36,054 bases of DNA, taken from the NCBI RefSeq assembly GCF_003217325.1, contig NZ_QJTI01000030.1:1-36054 (forward strand), read 5' to 3'. Both the position numbers and the translations under genes were made by a program. Position 1 is the stretch's first letter. Every line of letters starts with the position of its first letter. Below, piece after piece: positions 1 to 8,913 of this stretch. This DNA is from Rhodopseudomonas faecalis (GTDB lineage: Bacteria > Pseudomonadota > Alphaproteobacteria > Rhizobiales > Xanthobacteraceae). Under the pieces are notes generated by a model. That model saw only the letters and a list, made by a program, of their open reading frames with translations. It was not told the DNA's origin and searched no databases.

Positions 1-1820
1 AGCGTGTCACCACCGAGCAGGTTGACGCCGTTGAACGACGCATCCTGAGCCGTGGTTTTGATCTGCTCGATGATGTTGTTGTACTGCGTGACCAGATTGG
101 CGCGGGTGGTCTGGGCATTGACGTCGGCCACCGGAGCGGTGGCGGTCGAGAACATCGCCGCCGCAGTGCCGCCGATCTTGCCGCCTGACTCCACCGAACC
201 GATGGTCGAGGAGGCGTAGTCGTTCGACGCCGAGATGGTCAGCTTGCCGGTGGTGTCGATCGAAGCGGTCATGTTGTTGGCCGCCAGCTTCGAGTTCAGG
301 TCGGCGAGCGACTTCACGGTGCCGTTGGTGCCGTCACCGATGGTCACGTTGACCGCGCTGCCGCCATTGAAGGCTTCGAACGACAGCGTCTTGCCGGTGA
401 TGCCGCCGGCAGTCGCGGTACGCGCCACCGAGAAGCTGGTCGCCGTACCCTGGTTGCCGGCGAGGCCGAGCGCCTGCAGCGCATTGCCGGTGCCGGTGAT
501 GTTCAGGTCACCAGCAAGACCGGAGCTGAGCTGCAGCTGACCGCCGCTCAGCACCTTGGAGGCTTCACTGCCCGCCGTCACGGAGAGGGTCGCAGCACCG
601 TTGCTGACCGGCGCGGTCTGGGCGCCGCTGGCGATATCGATGGCGGTGAGCACGTCATCGATCTTGCCGCCCTGCAGGAACACGGTCGAGTTGCCGTTGC
701 CGTCGGTGATGACGTTCTTGCCGGTGACGATGCCGGAGCCGTAGTCGGCAGCCTTGGGGATCGCGGCATCCTTGAAGGTGATGGTCTTGCCGTTGACGGT
801 CAGGGTCGCCCCATCCTGGATCATGTTGGCGCGGCTGACGCCGGCGCCAACAGCGGTGTTGGCGGTGCGTTCGACCTTAAAGGTGCCCGTGCCGGTGGTT
901 TCGGAGCTCAAGCCGAACGCCGACAGCAGGGAGTTGTTGCCCGAGATCGTCAGATCCGAACCGGTCGAGGTCGACAGTGTGATTATGCCCGAGGCAATGC
1001 CCGCAGGGGTGCCTGTTTCGCTTTTGAGTGTCGCACCGCCGCCGCTGATCGTCACCTGCTGGACGCCACTCGCGATGTCGATCGCGTTCATCACGTCCTC
1101 AACCGTGCCTGTGTCCAGATAAACGGTTGAATTGCCTTTGCCGTCGGTGACCAGCTGGCTGTTGGCACCCTGGCCTGCCGGCAGCGTTGCCTTGTCCGGC
1201 GCGGCGCCGCTGGCGAAGGTGATGGTGTGACCATTCACCGTCAGCTTGTCGCCAGCCACCGGCTTATTGGTCAGCTTGCTAAGCAGGGTGGTCTTTTCTA
1301 TGTCAGCGCCGGCCACTTGGACATTGTTGCCCGTGCCGGTTTTCGCGACGCCACCGAGCAGGGTGTTGCCGGTGACGACGCCGGGGCTCGCCTGACCGTC
1401 CTGCACGCCGATGCCCTGCGCCAGGCCGTTGGTGTAGGTCGAGGTACCGCGCAAATCGTCCGCGGTGGCGCCGGCGATGGTGGTCGAGACGCTGGACTTG
1501 CTGGTGTAGCCGGCGACCGACTGCAGCGCCTGGTTGGCGATCGACTTGGCGCTGTCCACCAGCTTGGTCAGCGAGCTGATGCCGGTGTTGGCGGACTGGA
1601 TGATCTGAATGCCATTGCCGATGCCATCCAGCAGATTGTTGATGTCACTGGCGCGCGAGTCGAGCGAAGCGGCCGTGAAGAAGTTCGTGGGGTTATCGAG
1701 CGCCGTGTTCACCTTCTTGCCGGTCGAGAGCCGGCTTTGGGTGGTGGCGAGCAAGTCCGCGGTGGCCTGCAGAGACGAAAGATTTTGGCGGACAGCGTTG
1801 GAGAGAACGATACCTGACAT
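1..1820 (-). CDS. fliC: Flagellin, 3' end outside the window
   Basis: Structural subunit of the flagellar filament, exported by the flagellar type III apparatus. The protein begins MSGIVLSNAVRQNLSSLQ and continues with TQSRLSTGKKVNTALDNPT, the classic flagellin D0/D1 N-terminal helix. About 606 residues lie in the window with no stop, and the conserved C-terminal D0 helix is still missing, so the gene runs off the left edge. The middle region holds two related modules of about 115-140 residues (near 1250-830 and 808-430). Each contains LTVNG-x-TITF, DG-x-GNSTV and AIDIASG, and these probably form the surface-exposed D2/D3 domains. The start at 1820 was preferred over an ATG at 1825, which is in another frame; an AAAGG lies a few bases upstream. 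No sigma-54 or sigma-28 promoter could be recognised with confidence. Confidence 0.93.
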   Translation of the reverse strand, partial: MSGIVLSNAVRQNLSSLQATADLLATTQSRLSTGKKVNTALDNPTNFFTAASLDSRASDINNLLDGIGNGIQIIQSANTGISSLTKLVDSAKSIANQALQSVAGYTSKSSVSTTIAGATADDLRGTSTYTNGLAQGIGVQDGQASPGVVTGNTLLGGVAKTGTGNNVQVAGADIEKTTLLSKLTNKPVAGDKLTVNGHTITFASGAAPDKATLPAGQGANSQLVTDGKGNSTVYLDTGTVEDVMNAIDIASGVQQVTISGGGATLKSETGTPAGIASGIITLSTSTGSDLTISGNNSLLSAFGLSSETTGTGTFKVERTANTAVGAGVSRANMIQDGATLTVNGKTITFKDAAIPKAADYGSGIVTGKNVITDGNGNSTVFLQGGKIDDVLTAIDIASGAQTAPVSNGAATLSVTAGSEASKVLSGGQLQLSSGLAGDLNITGTGNALQALGLAGNQGTATSFSVARTATAGGITGKTLSFEAFNGGSAVNVTIGDGTNGTVKSLADLNSKLAANNMTASIDTTGKLTISASNDYASSTIGSVESGGKIGGTAAAMFSTATAPVADVNAQTTRANLVTQYNNIIEQIKTTAQDASFNGVNLLGGDT

Positions 1821-1950
1821 GACATGGCCTTTCTGGGCATTACTTGTCGCGTTACGCCGATCGTTTCGGTCGGCGTGCCATCGTCATGCTCCGGCCGCAA
1901 ATGATCGCTGAAGCGGCATCCATCATTTCGGGTACTCGTTTCACCCATTC

Positions 1951-1975
1951 GGGTGTCGGGTGTCGGGTGTCGGGT
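1951..1975. repeat. 7-bp tandem repeat, about 3.5 copies
   Basis: The unit gggtgtc is repeated three times exactly (1951-1971) and followed by a partial copy. It sits in the flagellin leader about 130 bp upstream of the start codon. Such a short tract can change in copy number by slippage; whether it affects flagellin expression is unknown. Confidence 0.7.
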
Positions 1976-2060
1976 GGCGGCGTCGCGGTGTTGTTTGGTT
2001 GTGGTGCGCGCGTTCACATCGCCGCGTCGCGCTGCTGCGGGCAGTGGCTCACCAAAAGAA

Positions 2061-2099
2061 AAGCCCCGCGGCCGATCCTGGATCGGCGACACGGGGCTT
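2061..2099 (-). terminator. Rho-independent terminator of the ABC1 kinase gene
   Basis: The outer arms AAGCCCCG (2061-2068) and CGGGGCTT (2092-2099) enclose inner arms CCGATC (2072-2077) and GATCGG (2081-2086). Read on the minus strand, the hairpin ends in GGGGCTTTTCTTTT, a good U-tract, about 60 bp past the kinase stop codon. Confidence 0.8.
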
Positions 2100-2160
2100 G
2101 TGATGCTTGGTGAGTGGTGCGCAGTGACCAACGGCGTTGGTGACGCCGCTGGTGGCGCGC

Positions 2161-3483
2161 TTACAGATGCGGCTCGATCAAGGCACGCAGATTGACGCGG
2201 GCGCGCAGCTTGGTGGCGAGCATGTAGATGCCGCCGAATTTGCGCTGCATGAATAGCGTGTCCATCGGCGGAATCCGGAAATGGTCGCGGTCTTCCGCCA
2301 TCGCCATGCCGGTATCGCGAATCCGCATCGCCAGATCGCTGGCGCCGAAGTCAAACGGCGCGTTGTGGCGCAGCGGCTGCAGCGACATCTCGAGCATGTC
2401 GAGCATTGATCGTTCGAGTGCGGCCGGCATGTCGGGTGCCATGAAGCCGATGCGATGGGCGACCGCGCGAACGCCGTCGCCATCGCCAGCGAGGCCGGCG
2501 CGCAGCAGATCGCGATAGAGATCAGCGAAATGATCCGGGAACGCGCGGGTGGCGCCGAAATCGAGCAGGATCACCTGCTGGGTCGAAGGTGCGTAGCGAT
2601 AATTGGCGAAATTTGGATCGGTCTGCATCAGCTTGAATTCGAACAGCTCGCGGAACAAGAGCCCGATCAGCAGCGTCATCACCCGGTCGCGCTCGGCCTG
2701 CGACGCGGTCTCCAAACTGTCGACTGCCTCGCCTTCGAGATAGCTCATCGCCAGCACGTTCGGCGTGGTCAGGTCGGTGTGCAGCTCCGGCACCAGGAAC
2801 TCGGGACGATCGGCGAGCAGCGCGCCGAACCGCGACAAACAGCGGCCCTCGCGTTCATAGTCGGCTTCCTCGTGCAACTGGCGCTTGGCCTCGGCCAGCA
2901 TCGGCGCGATGTCGATGCCCTTGGGCACCAGCCCGGCCATGCGCAGCAGCGCCGCGACATTGTCGACGTCGGAATCGATGCTGCGGCGAACGCCGGGATA
3001 CTGCACCTTGATCGCGACCAGGCGGCCATCAATGGTGTGGGCGCGGTGCACCTGGCCAATCGAGGCGGCGGCAATCGGCCGGATTTCGAATTTCTGAAAG
3101 CGGCGTTGCCAATCGGCGCCCCAGGCTTCGGACAGCACGCGGCGCAGTTGCAGCATCGGCATGTGATGGGCGTCGGCGCGCAGGCTGGCGAGAATTTGCG
3201 CGAGTTCCGGCGGCAGCATGTCGCCGGCATCCATTGAGATCAATTGCCCGACTTTCATCGCGGCGCCGCGCATCCGCGCCAGTTTGTCGGCCATCTTCTG
3301 GGCGTTGGCGGGCGTCAGCAATAGCTCGTCGAGCCGTGGCCGCTGGCCGCGCGCCAATTGCCGCGCTGCTTCGGCTGCGACATTGCCGGCGATCGAGGAC
3401 GCCAGCCCGCCGAGTTTGCTCAGTCGCGACAGGCGCGAACTCGGCACGGCCAGGGCTTTTCGCTCGATCTTCGGATATGACAT
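2161..3483 (-). CDS. ABC1/UbiB atypical kinase, COQ8 (ADCK) type
   Basis: Predicted 440-residue protein-kinase-like ATPase of the ABC1 family, which supports ubiquinone biosynthesis. Visible in order: the KxGQ motif (MKVGQLIS), the alanine-rich nucleotide loop AAASIGQVHRA, the lysine in VAIKVQYPG, EEADYEREG, the catalytic stretch QTDPNFANY and the metal-binding DFG in LLDFGATR. QTDPN in place of HADPHPGN and the C-terminal FGGIYMLATKLRARV resemble eukaryotic COQ8 and its alphaproteobacterial relatives more than E. coli UbiB. The start at 3483 (MSYPKIERK) was chosen because AAGGAG lies just upstream; a longer in-frame extension to 3696 has no such site. It is a lone gene with its own terminator. 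The exact substrate is not known for this family. Confidence 0.92.
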   Translation of the reverse strand: MSYPKIERKALAVPSSRLSRLSKLGGLASSIAGNVAAEAARQLARGQRPRLDELLLTPANAQKMADKLARMRGAAMKVGQLISMDAGDMLPPELAQILASLRADAHHMPMLQLRRVLSEAWGADWQRRFQKFEIRPIAAASIGQVHRAHTIDGRLVAIKVQYPGVRRSIDSDVDNVAALLRMAGLVPKGIDIAPMLAEAKRQLHEEADYEREGRCLSRFGALLADRPEFLVPELHTDLTTPNVLAMSYLEGEAVDSLETASQAERDRVMTLLIGLLFRELFEFKLMQTDPNFANYRYAPSTQQVILLDFGATRAFPDHFADLYRDLLRAGLAGDGDGVRAVAHRIGFMAPDMPAALERSMLDMLEMSLQPLRHNAPFDFGASDLAMRIRDTGMAMAEDRDHFRIPPMDTLFMQRKFGGIYMLATKLRARVNLRALIEPHL

Positions 3484-3789
3484 GGAAAACTCCTTTACGC
3501 TCGGCAGGGCGATGCCGCGGCGATTGCGGTCATGCGCCATCCCAGCTGCGGCATTGATGCAGCCTGCGCACCGCGCCGTCTGTGACGATGTCACCCGTAC
3601 AAGGATACGTCGAATGGCCTGCAAGCGGTTCAGCGCTCGCTTGCGCGATCGCTGGCACGGGCGAACACGCCTGTAGGACAAATTGACGCGCCTCAATGAA
3701 GGGGGCCGCGGATCAGCTCAGCCTTCTCATCCAAGAAAGCCAAGTGATCGCCGACAGTTTTGCGTGGGCCAGGCAGCCGAGGGGCGCCG
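3484..3789. promoter_or_regulatory. Divergent promoter region between kinase and Cys-rich operon
   Basis: Non-coding stretch between two divergent genes. The only clear element is the inverted repeat at 3683-3696, described separately. No sigma-70-type promoter could be assigned by eye. Confidence 0.5.
3683..3696. promoter_or_regulatory. TTGA-N6-TCAA box (Crp/Fnr-type operator candidate)
   Basis: TTGACGCGCCTCAA has both TTGA and TCAA half-sites at Fnr/FixK spacing, 94 bp upstream of the Cys-rich operon start and about 200 bp upstream of the kinase start. Its inner six bases (CGCGCC) differ from the CGRCCG of the best copies elsewhere in the window, so it is the weakest of the five complete boxes. 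Confidence 0.45.
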
Positions 3790-5004
3790 ATGAGGACTCG
3801 TGCAGATGGCTGGTGGACTCAGCTTGCGGCTCTGATCGCCGCGCTGATGCTATGGGCGCTGGCTTCATCACCGGCGAAGGCCGGATGCAGCGCCGAGGAC
3901 TTGGTCAATTCCTGGGTCGATACCGCCTATGCCGCCTATGACTGCAAGTCGGTCTATGCCAATGCCGCCACCCGCGCCGCCGCGCTGGCGCTGACCGCGG
4001 CGCTGACCGGCGTCGCGCTGCAAGGCTCCGACACCGGCAAGGGCCAAGCGCTGGTCAATCAGTTCTGCAATGAGGCGCAGGGCAACGCTGACCAGATCGT
4101 CTCCAAGCTCAACACCATCTTCGGCAATGCGATCGCCAAAGAAGTGCTCGGCGATCTGTCTGATCAGCTGGCCGCGCTCGGCGCCGCCGCCGACGTCGTG
4201 AAATGCTCCTGTAAGAGCGAGCAGAGCACGGTCGGGCTGGCGTCCGGGGTCGGCTCCTGCATCGAAGAGGGGCTGTGCTGGCTGCAGGAAAAGCTGCACA
4301 TGCAATCCTGCGACAGTTGCACGCGGCCGCCGCCGACGCGCGCAGTGTGTGCGGCGACCAACATCCCGGTCAAGGACGGCCGCACCTGCGAAAGCTACAC
4401 CTATCTGGAATGGCACAGCCATCCGCAATGCGCCAATATCGGCGGTCCCGGCTCGATCGTCAGCCCGTCGAAGAATGGCGCCTTCAAAGATACGTATGGC
4501 CGCTATGCGGTGATCGTGGTCGAGACCGCTGACGGCACGCTGGTGACGACCGATCCTGGCGCCAATGCCTGCCATTCCGGCACGCTCTATTGTGTGTGCC
4601 CAAAACCGATGGTGCCGCATTGGCAGATGATCCCGAACCCCGGTTCGGGCGATTCTAAATATGTATTTGCCTGCGATTGCCCGAAGGGCACCCATCCTGG
4701 CGTCACCAAGCCGGATGGCTTGTCGGAATGCCTGTGCGACGACACCAATCAGGTCGCCAATTTTGGCTTTGCGCCATTCGGCATGTGCCCGGCGCCGGCC
4801 TGTCCTGCCGGGCAGAGCCGGCTTGGCGGAGACAAGGACGCGACGTGCGTGACGCCGTGCGCCGATGCCAAGCAAGGCATGGGGTTTGACGGCAGTTGCT
4901 GCAATCCGGCGCAGATGACGAATTGCGGCGAGTGCTGCCCGCCGGACACCGTGCCGAACGTCAAGACCGGCTCCTGCGAGCCGCGCCCGAAACCGCCGAA
5001 ATGA
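3790..5004 (+). CDS. Secreted cysteine-rich protein of unknown function
   Basis: 404 residues. It starts with a Sec signal peptide: MRTRADGWW, a hydrophobic stretch rich in Leu and Ala, and SPAKA before a likely cleavage ahead of GCSAED. An alpha-helical, alanine-rich segment follows (about residues 32-140), then a cysteine-rich remainder with motifs such as CSCKS, CVCPKP, CDCPKG and a C-terminal CGECCPPDTVPN-type module. The start at 3790 was chosen because GAGGGG lies 5 bases upstream; an in-frame start at 3760 would put extra residues before the signal peptide. The stop overlaps the next gene start as ATGA, so the two are probably translationally coupled. The Cys pattern implies a disulfide-bonded envelope or extracellular protein. 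I do not recognise a named family. Confidence 0.82.
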   Translation: MRTRADGWWTQLAALIAALMLWALASSPAKAGCSAEDLVNSWVDTAYAAYDCKSVYANAATRAAALALTAALTGVALQGSDTGKGQALVNQFCNEAQGNADQIVSKLNTIFGNAIAKEVLGDLSDQLAALGAAADVVKCSCKSEQSTVGLASGVGSCIEEGLCWLQEKLHMQSCDSCTRPPPTRAVCAATNIPVKDGRTCESYTYLEWHSHPQCANIGGPGSIVSPSKNGAFKDTYGRYAVIVVETADGTLVTTDPGANACHSGTLYCVCPKPMVPHWQMIPNPGSGDSKYVFACDCPKGTHPGVTKPDGLSECLCDDTNQVANFGFAPFGMCPAPACPAGQSRLGGDKDATCVTPCADAKQGMGFDGSCCNPAQMTNCGECCPPDTVPNVKTGSCEPRPKPPK

Positions 5005-7583
5005 GGCCGATGCAGATGAGCAAGCACGGCCGATCGCTAGTCTCTCACGCCACGGGCGGCGCGCTCCGACATCTCGCCGCGCTGCTGATCGCGATGCTGT
5101 GGCTCGGCGGCGCGGCGATCGCGCAGACGCCGCGCGGCATCTATGCGCCCGGCGATGCCGCGGTCACTGGATTTTCTGGCGCGGTGCGGCCATTCGAGAT
5201 CGCGCCCGGCCAGGACCCGGCTTCGGTCAGCTTCATCGATCCTAATGGCCCGGCGCTGCGTGTCATCGATCTGACGCGCATGGGCGGGCCAGCGCAGGGC
5301 CAAGTGGTCGGCGCGCCAAAGCCGTTCACGGTCAGCGCGGCGCTGATCGGCCAGGTGTTCGGCGTGGCGCTCGACGATCGCGCACCGGCCAATATCTATG
5401 TCGCGGCCAGCTCCGCTTACGGGCTGTCGCTCGTCGCGCCGGGGCCGGATGGCCAGCCGCAGCGTGTGCAACGCGGTGGCAAGGACGCGGCGTTCATGCC
5501 GGGGCAGTGGGGGGCGGGCGGCGGGCCGGGGTCGATCTGGAAGGTCGATGGCGTTACCGGGCTGGTCAGCCTGTTTGCGACGGTGGCGGTTGACGGCAAG
5601 GGCAATGCCGGCGCGGCGCTCGGTGGGCTCGCTTACGATCCAGGCTCGCAATCGCTCTATGTCGCTGATCGCGAAAGCGGGCTGATCCATCGTTTTGCCC
5701 CGGATGGCTCGCCGCGCGGCGTCTATGATCACGGCGTCGCCGGGCTAAAAGCCGTTGGGCTTGAGCCGGTGCCGCCATCGCCGGTGCCGGCGATGGATAT
5801 CACCAGTGCCGACTTTGACAGCGCCAGTCCGGCGAGCTGGGGTTTTGCGCCGCCAGAGCGGCGGGTGTTCGGGCTCGCGGTTCGCGATCGCCGGCTGTAC
5901 TACGCGGTCGCCGATGGGCTGCGGGCCTGGTCGGTGGGGCTGTCGGGTGATGGCGCCTTTGCGGCCGATGCCCGCATCGAATTGGCGGCACCGCCGGCCG
6001 CCGGGCCGACCGAAATCGCCAAGATTGATTTTGATGACAGCGGCCGCATGTATTTGGCCGAGCGCGCCGCCCCGACCGGCGCGCAGGATTATCAGGCGCT
6101 GGCCGTGCCCGCGATCGGCCGGCTACTGCGCTACACCACCATCGGCGTCACCGAGAATAAACAGCCGATCTGGCAATTGCAGCCGGATGAATACGCGGTC
6201 GGCTTCGCCGGCGATTTCCGCAATGACAATGGCGGCGTCGCGATCGGCTATCGCTATGATGCGCGCGGCGACCTCAATCGCGACTCATGCGGCGGTTTTG
6301 TCTGGACCAGCGGCGAGCAACTGCGCGCCGCCAGCGATCCGGCGCTTGCCGCGGAACTGGCCCGCAGCGACGCCGCCGCGATCAACGGCTTGCAGGGCAT
6401 GCCGATCTGGCACATCCGCCGCAACAACGAACCGCCGCGCGCCAGTTACTTCATCGACTATGCCGATGCGCCGCCGAACCCGGCCGCGCGCGGCCATCTC
6501 GGCGATATCGCGATCCTGCGGCAGTGTCAGCCGCGGCGCGCCATGATGCTGTTCGGCGGCGAACCAGAGCGCGGCGTGCTGGTGCCGGGCCTGTGGACCT
6601 GTCGCAGCCATGTGTGCGCGCCGGGCGGCCCGGCATGCCCGGTCAATCAGGTGTGGAATCCGGCAACCGGCGCCTGCTCGTCGGGCTGCGCGCCGCAAGA
6701 CGTGCTGATCAATGGCCAATGCTGCTCGCCCAAAGACCTGCGCCCCGGCGGCGCCTGCAAGCAGCCATCGACCAACATCGGCAAGCCGATGTGCGGCACC
6801 ACCCAGACGCCGATCGGCCCCAACAATGAGTGCTGCGAGAACAGCCAGATCTATGCCGGCGGCAATGGTCAGCTTCTGTGCTGCGCCGGCACCGTGGTCA
6901 ACGGCACATGTGACCTCAAAAAGCCGAAACTGCCGATTTGCCTCGACTGCTGCGCGCCGGGCTACGTCAAGAGCGGCGGCAAATGCTGTCTGCAGAGCCA
7001 GCTCAGCAGCAAAGGCCAGTGCTGTCCGACCGGCCAGACGCCGAGCGCCAATGGCAGCTGCCAGCCCTGGAAGTGGCTGCCGAAACTCTCATTGTGCTGC
7101 GCCTCGGGCTTCGTGCCGACCGCCAAAGGCAGCTGCTGCGCCGCCGCCAATCTCACCACCAGCGGCGAATGCTGTCCGGTCGCGCTCGATCCCAATGATC
7201 GCTCGCAATGCCCGACCCAATCTTCGCCGCCAGCGCCGTGCGGACGCGGCGAGCGCCGCGACGCCAGCGGCGCTTGTGTCGCCACGCCGCGATCGCCGCC
7301 CTCGACGGTGATCCCGGTGGTGCCGCGCAAGCCGGCGAAATGTCTGCCCGGCGAGCGGCGCAATGCGCAAGGCGTGTGCGTGCCGCGCCGGCCGCCGCCC
7401 GGTGTGGTGACGCCCGGCGTGATGCGGCCGATCGCCTGTCCGCCGGGCTTTGCGCCGGGGCCCTATGGACAACGCTGTTTCCCGATCGGCCGCGGCGGCC
7501 GGTTCGGGCCCCCGCCGTTCCGTGGTGGCGGCGGCGCGATCGGGCCGGGACCCAATATGCGCGGCGGCCTGGATCGGCGTTGA
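5001..7583 (+). CDS. Secreted beta-propeller-like protein with Cys-rich repeats
   Basis: 861 residues from the ATG that overlaps the upstream stop; in-frame ATGs at 5010 and 5016 are possible, and GAGG at 5003-5006 would suit 5016. A signal peptide ends near GGAAIAQTPRG. Residues of about 45-520 look like an NHL/SMP-30-type propeller, with repeated segments such as GLAYDPGSQSLYVADRESG, GVALDDRAPANIYVA and IDFDDSGRMYLAE. From about residue 533 there are roughly 35 cysteines, including nine CC pairs in units of the form GxCC...GxCC, then two CxxGERR-x-A-x-G-x-CV units and a Pro/Gly/Arg-rich tail. It shares its CC-type modules with the protein encoded upstream, so the pair probably acts together outside the cytoplasm. 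Function unknown; the propeller call is from pattern only. Confidence 0.82.
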   Translation: MRPMQMSKHGRSLVSHATGGALRHLAALLIAMLWLGGAAIAQTPRGIYAPGDAAVTGFSGAVRPFEIAPGQDPASVSFIDPNGPALRVIDLTRMGGPAQGQVVGAPKPFTVSAALIGQVFGVALDDRAPANIYVAASSAYGLSLVAPGPDGQPQRVQRGGKDAAFMPGQWGAGGGPGSIWKVDGVTGLVSLFATVAVDGKGNAGAALGGLAYDPGSQSLYVADRESGLIHRFAPDGSPRGVYDHGVAGLKAVGLEPVPPSPVPAMDITSADFDSASPASWGFAPPERRVFGLAVRDRRLYYAVADGLRAWSVGLSGDGAFAADARIELAAPPAAGPTEIAKIDFDDSGRMYLAERAAPTGAQDYQALAVPAIGRLLRYTTIGVTENKQPIWQLQPDEYAVGFAGDFRNDNGGVAIGYRYDARGDLNRDSCGGFVWTSGEQLRAASDPALAAELARSDAAAINGLQGMPIWHIRRNNEPPRASYFIDYADAPPNPAARGHLGDIAILRQCQPRRAMMLFGGEPERGVLVPGLWTCRSHVCAPGGPACPVNQVWNPATGACSSGCAPQDVLINGQCCSPKDLRPGGACKQPSTNIGKPMCGTTQTPIGPNNECCENSQIYAGGNGQLLCCAGTVVNGTCDLKKPKLPICLDCCAPGYVKSGGKCCLQSQLSSKGQCCPTGQTPSANGSCQPWKWLPKLSLCCASGFVPTAKGSCCAAANLTTSGECCPVALDPNDRSQCPTQSSPPAPCGRGERRDASGACVATPRSPPSTVIPVVPRKPAKCLPGERRNAQGVCVPRRPPPGVVTPGVMRPIACPPGFAPGPYGQRCFPIGRGGRFGPPPFRGGGGAIGPGPNMRGGLDRR

Positions 7584-7607
7584 AACCAGGCTTGGTGCGG
7601 ATGGCGA

Positions 7608-7622
7608 GGCGGCGGTGCCGCC
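7608..7622. terminator. Weak hairpin between convergent genes
   Basis: GGCGGC and GCCGCC arms around a 3-base loop lie between the end of the Cys-rich operon and the end of the O-antigen ligase-like gene. There is no U-tract on either side, so termination here is only a possibility. Confidence 0.2.
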
Positions 7623-7634
7623 GCGCTCAAGTTG

Positions 7635-8906
7635 TCAGCGCAGATTGTCGACCACGGGGCGCGGCACGAAGCGGCGGGGGCTTGGGTCGCCCTGGGATTG
7701 CTGCGCCACCGCCGCTACCCGGCCGGCATAGGCGAAATACAGCGCCATCGAGGTGAAATTATCGAGCAGGTTCTCCGAGAAGAAATAGATGCACAGCACC
7801 AGGAACAGCACCTTGGTGGCGCCGGAGGTCAGCTCGCTGCGCACATGCAGCAGGAACAGCACGAACACGATCAGATTGAAGATGCCGTATTCGGCCAGAA
7901 TCCGCAGATAGTCATTATGCGGCACCAGCGCCGAATAGGTGAGCAGTGCGGTCTGACCGGCGCCATAGCCGAACAGCAGCGTCAGCACGCCGTTGTTGGC
8001 GTACAGATCCCAGATGTTGGTCCAATGGATCAACCGGAAGAATGACGACAGATCGGTCGAGCCCGTGAGCCGCACCAATTGGCCATAGGACATGGTCGCC
8101 ACCGATCGCGGGTCGATGCTGCCGACATAGCTGAGATTTTCGATGGTGGTGATCACCCGATTGAACGCGCCGAACGAATAAGCGGCCGCGCCGCCGACCG
8201 CCAGCAGCACGAGTACCAGCAGTGATTTTAACCGCAGCGGGAACATGATCCAGGTGATGACTGCGACCACCGTGGCGGCGACCGCGCCCATGCGGTTCAT
8301 CAGCAGCGCATTGACCAGCTGCACCAGGATCACCTTGTCGCCATAGCGCTGCGCGGCGGCGAACAGCAACGCCGAAAAATACAGCACGCCGGTATTGGCA
8401 TTGGGGAAATAGGCGAACACTTCGCTGGCGAAGCTCTCGATCGCGAATGGCTTGCTGGTGCCGACCGCCAGGAACGCCAGCGGCAACGCCGCCAGCAGAT
8501 AGAGGCAGCGCACCTCGACCGAGCGGATCACGCCGCCGCACGAGCGGCCAGCGGCATAGAGGATATAGATCGCCAGATATTTGATGGCGTCGGTGGTGGA
8601 CGCGACCGCGAAATTGAACAGCACGCTGAGCGTGATCAATACGCTCGCCGCCACCAGAAAAGTCTTGGCGGTGCGCGCCGCCTCGCCGTGCTGCACGATC
8701 ACATAGAGCGAGAACGCCAGCAGCGAGATGCCGACGAAATTGCTGATCACGTTGAACAGCGTCGAGCCCGTGTAGTGATACAGGAACGTGAACACGTTCA
8801 GAATGACGAGACTGATCGTCAGAACCGGGAAATACAGTGCGGTCGCATTGATGCGAGCGGCCGGTGGCACGCTGGCGATGGCGTCGCTGGGGTGCAGGGC
8901 GCTCAT
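7635..8906 (-). CDS. O-antigen polymerase/ligase-like membrane protein (Wzy/WaaL type)
   Basis: 423 residues with about ten hydrophobic membrane segments. Before the last membrane segments it has the periplasmic signature PHNDYLRILAEYG, characteristic of the O-antigen ligase/Wzy-C superfamily. In an EPS locus with Wzx and a co-polymerase the natural role is block polymerisation of lipid-linked repeat units on the periplasmic face of the inner membrane. Ligase activity cannot be excluded from sequence alone. Its start lies 7 bp after the stop of the GT4 gene at 8914-10134, so the two form an operon. The C-terminus is a short basic, proline-containing tail. Confidence 0.88.
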   Translation of the reverse strand: MSALHPSDAIASVPPAARINATALYFPVLTISLVILNVFTFLYHYTGSTLFNVISNFVGISLLAFSLYVIVQHGEAARTAKTFLVAASVLITLSVLFNFAVASTTDAIKYLAIYILYAAGRSCGGVIRSVEVRCLYLLAALPLAFLAVGTSKPFAIESFASEVFAYFPNANTGVLYFSALLFAAAQRYGDKVILVQLVNALLMNRMGAVAATVVAVITWIMFPLRLKSLLVLVLLAVGGAAAYSFGAFNRVITTIENLSYVGSIDPRSVATMSYGQLVRLTGSTDLSSFFRLIHWTNIWDLYANNGVLTLLFGYGAGQTALLTYSALVPHNDYLRILAEYGIFNLIVFVLFLLHVRSELTSGATKVLFLVLCIYFFSENLLDNFTSMALYFAYAGRVAAVAQQSQGDPSPRRFVPRPVVDNLR

Positions 8907-8913
8907 GAAGCCA

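Larger units (their letters stand above)
1821..2160. other. Intergenic region upstream of flagellin
   Basis: No convincing gene lies here. It holds the flagellin 5' leader, a short tandem repeat (1951-1975) and the terminator of the kinase gene (2061-2099). Open frames in this stretch have the composition of shadows and no ribosome binding site. Confidence 0.6.

Noticed and set aside
1821-2060. Sigma-54 promoter for the flagellin gene
   Set aside because: No GG-N10-GC element could be found on the correct strand at a suitable distance.
2455-3237. 260-codon open frame on the plus strand opposite the ABC1 kinase
   Set aside because: It is rich in Gln, Arg and His with no motif, lies entirely within a kinase gene with clear catalytic motifs, and is a GC-rich antisense shadow.
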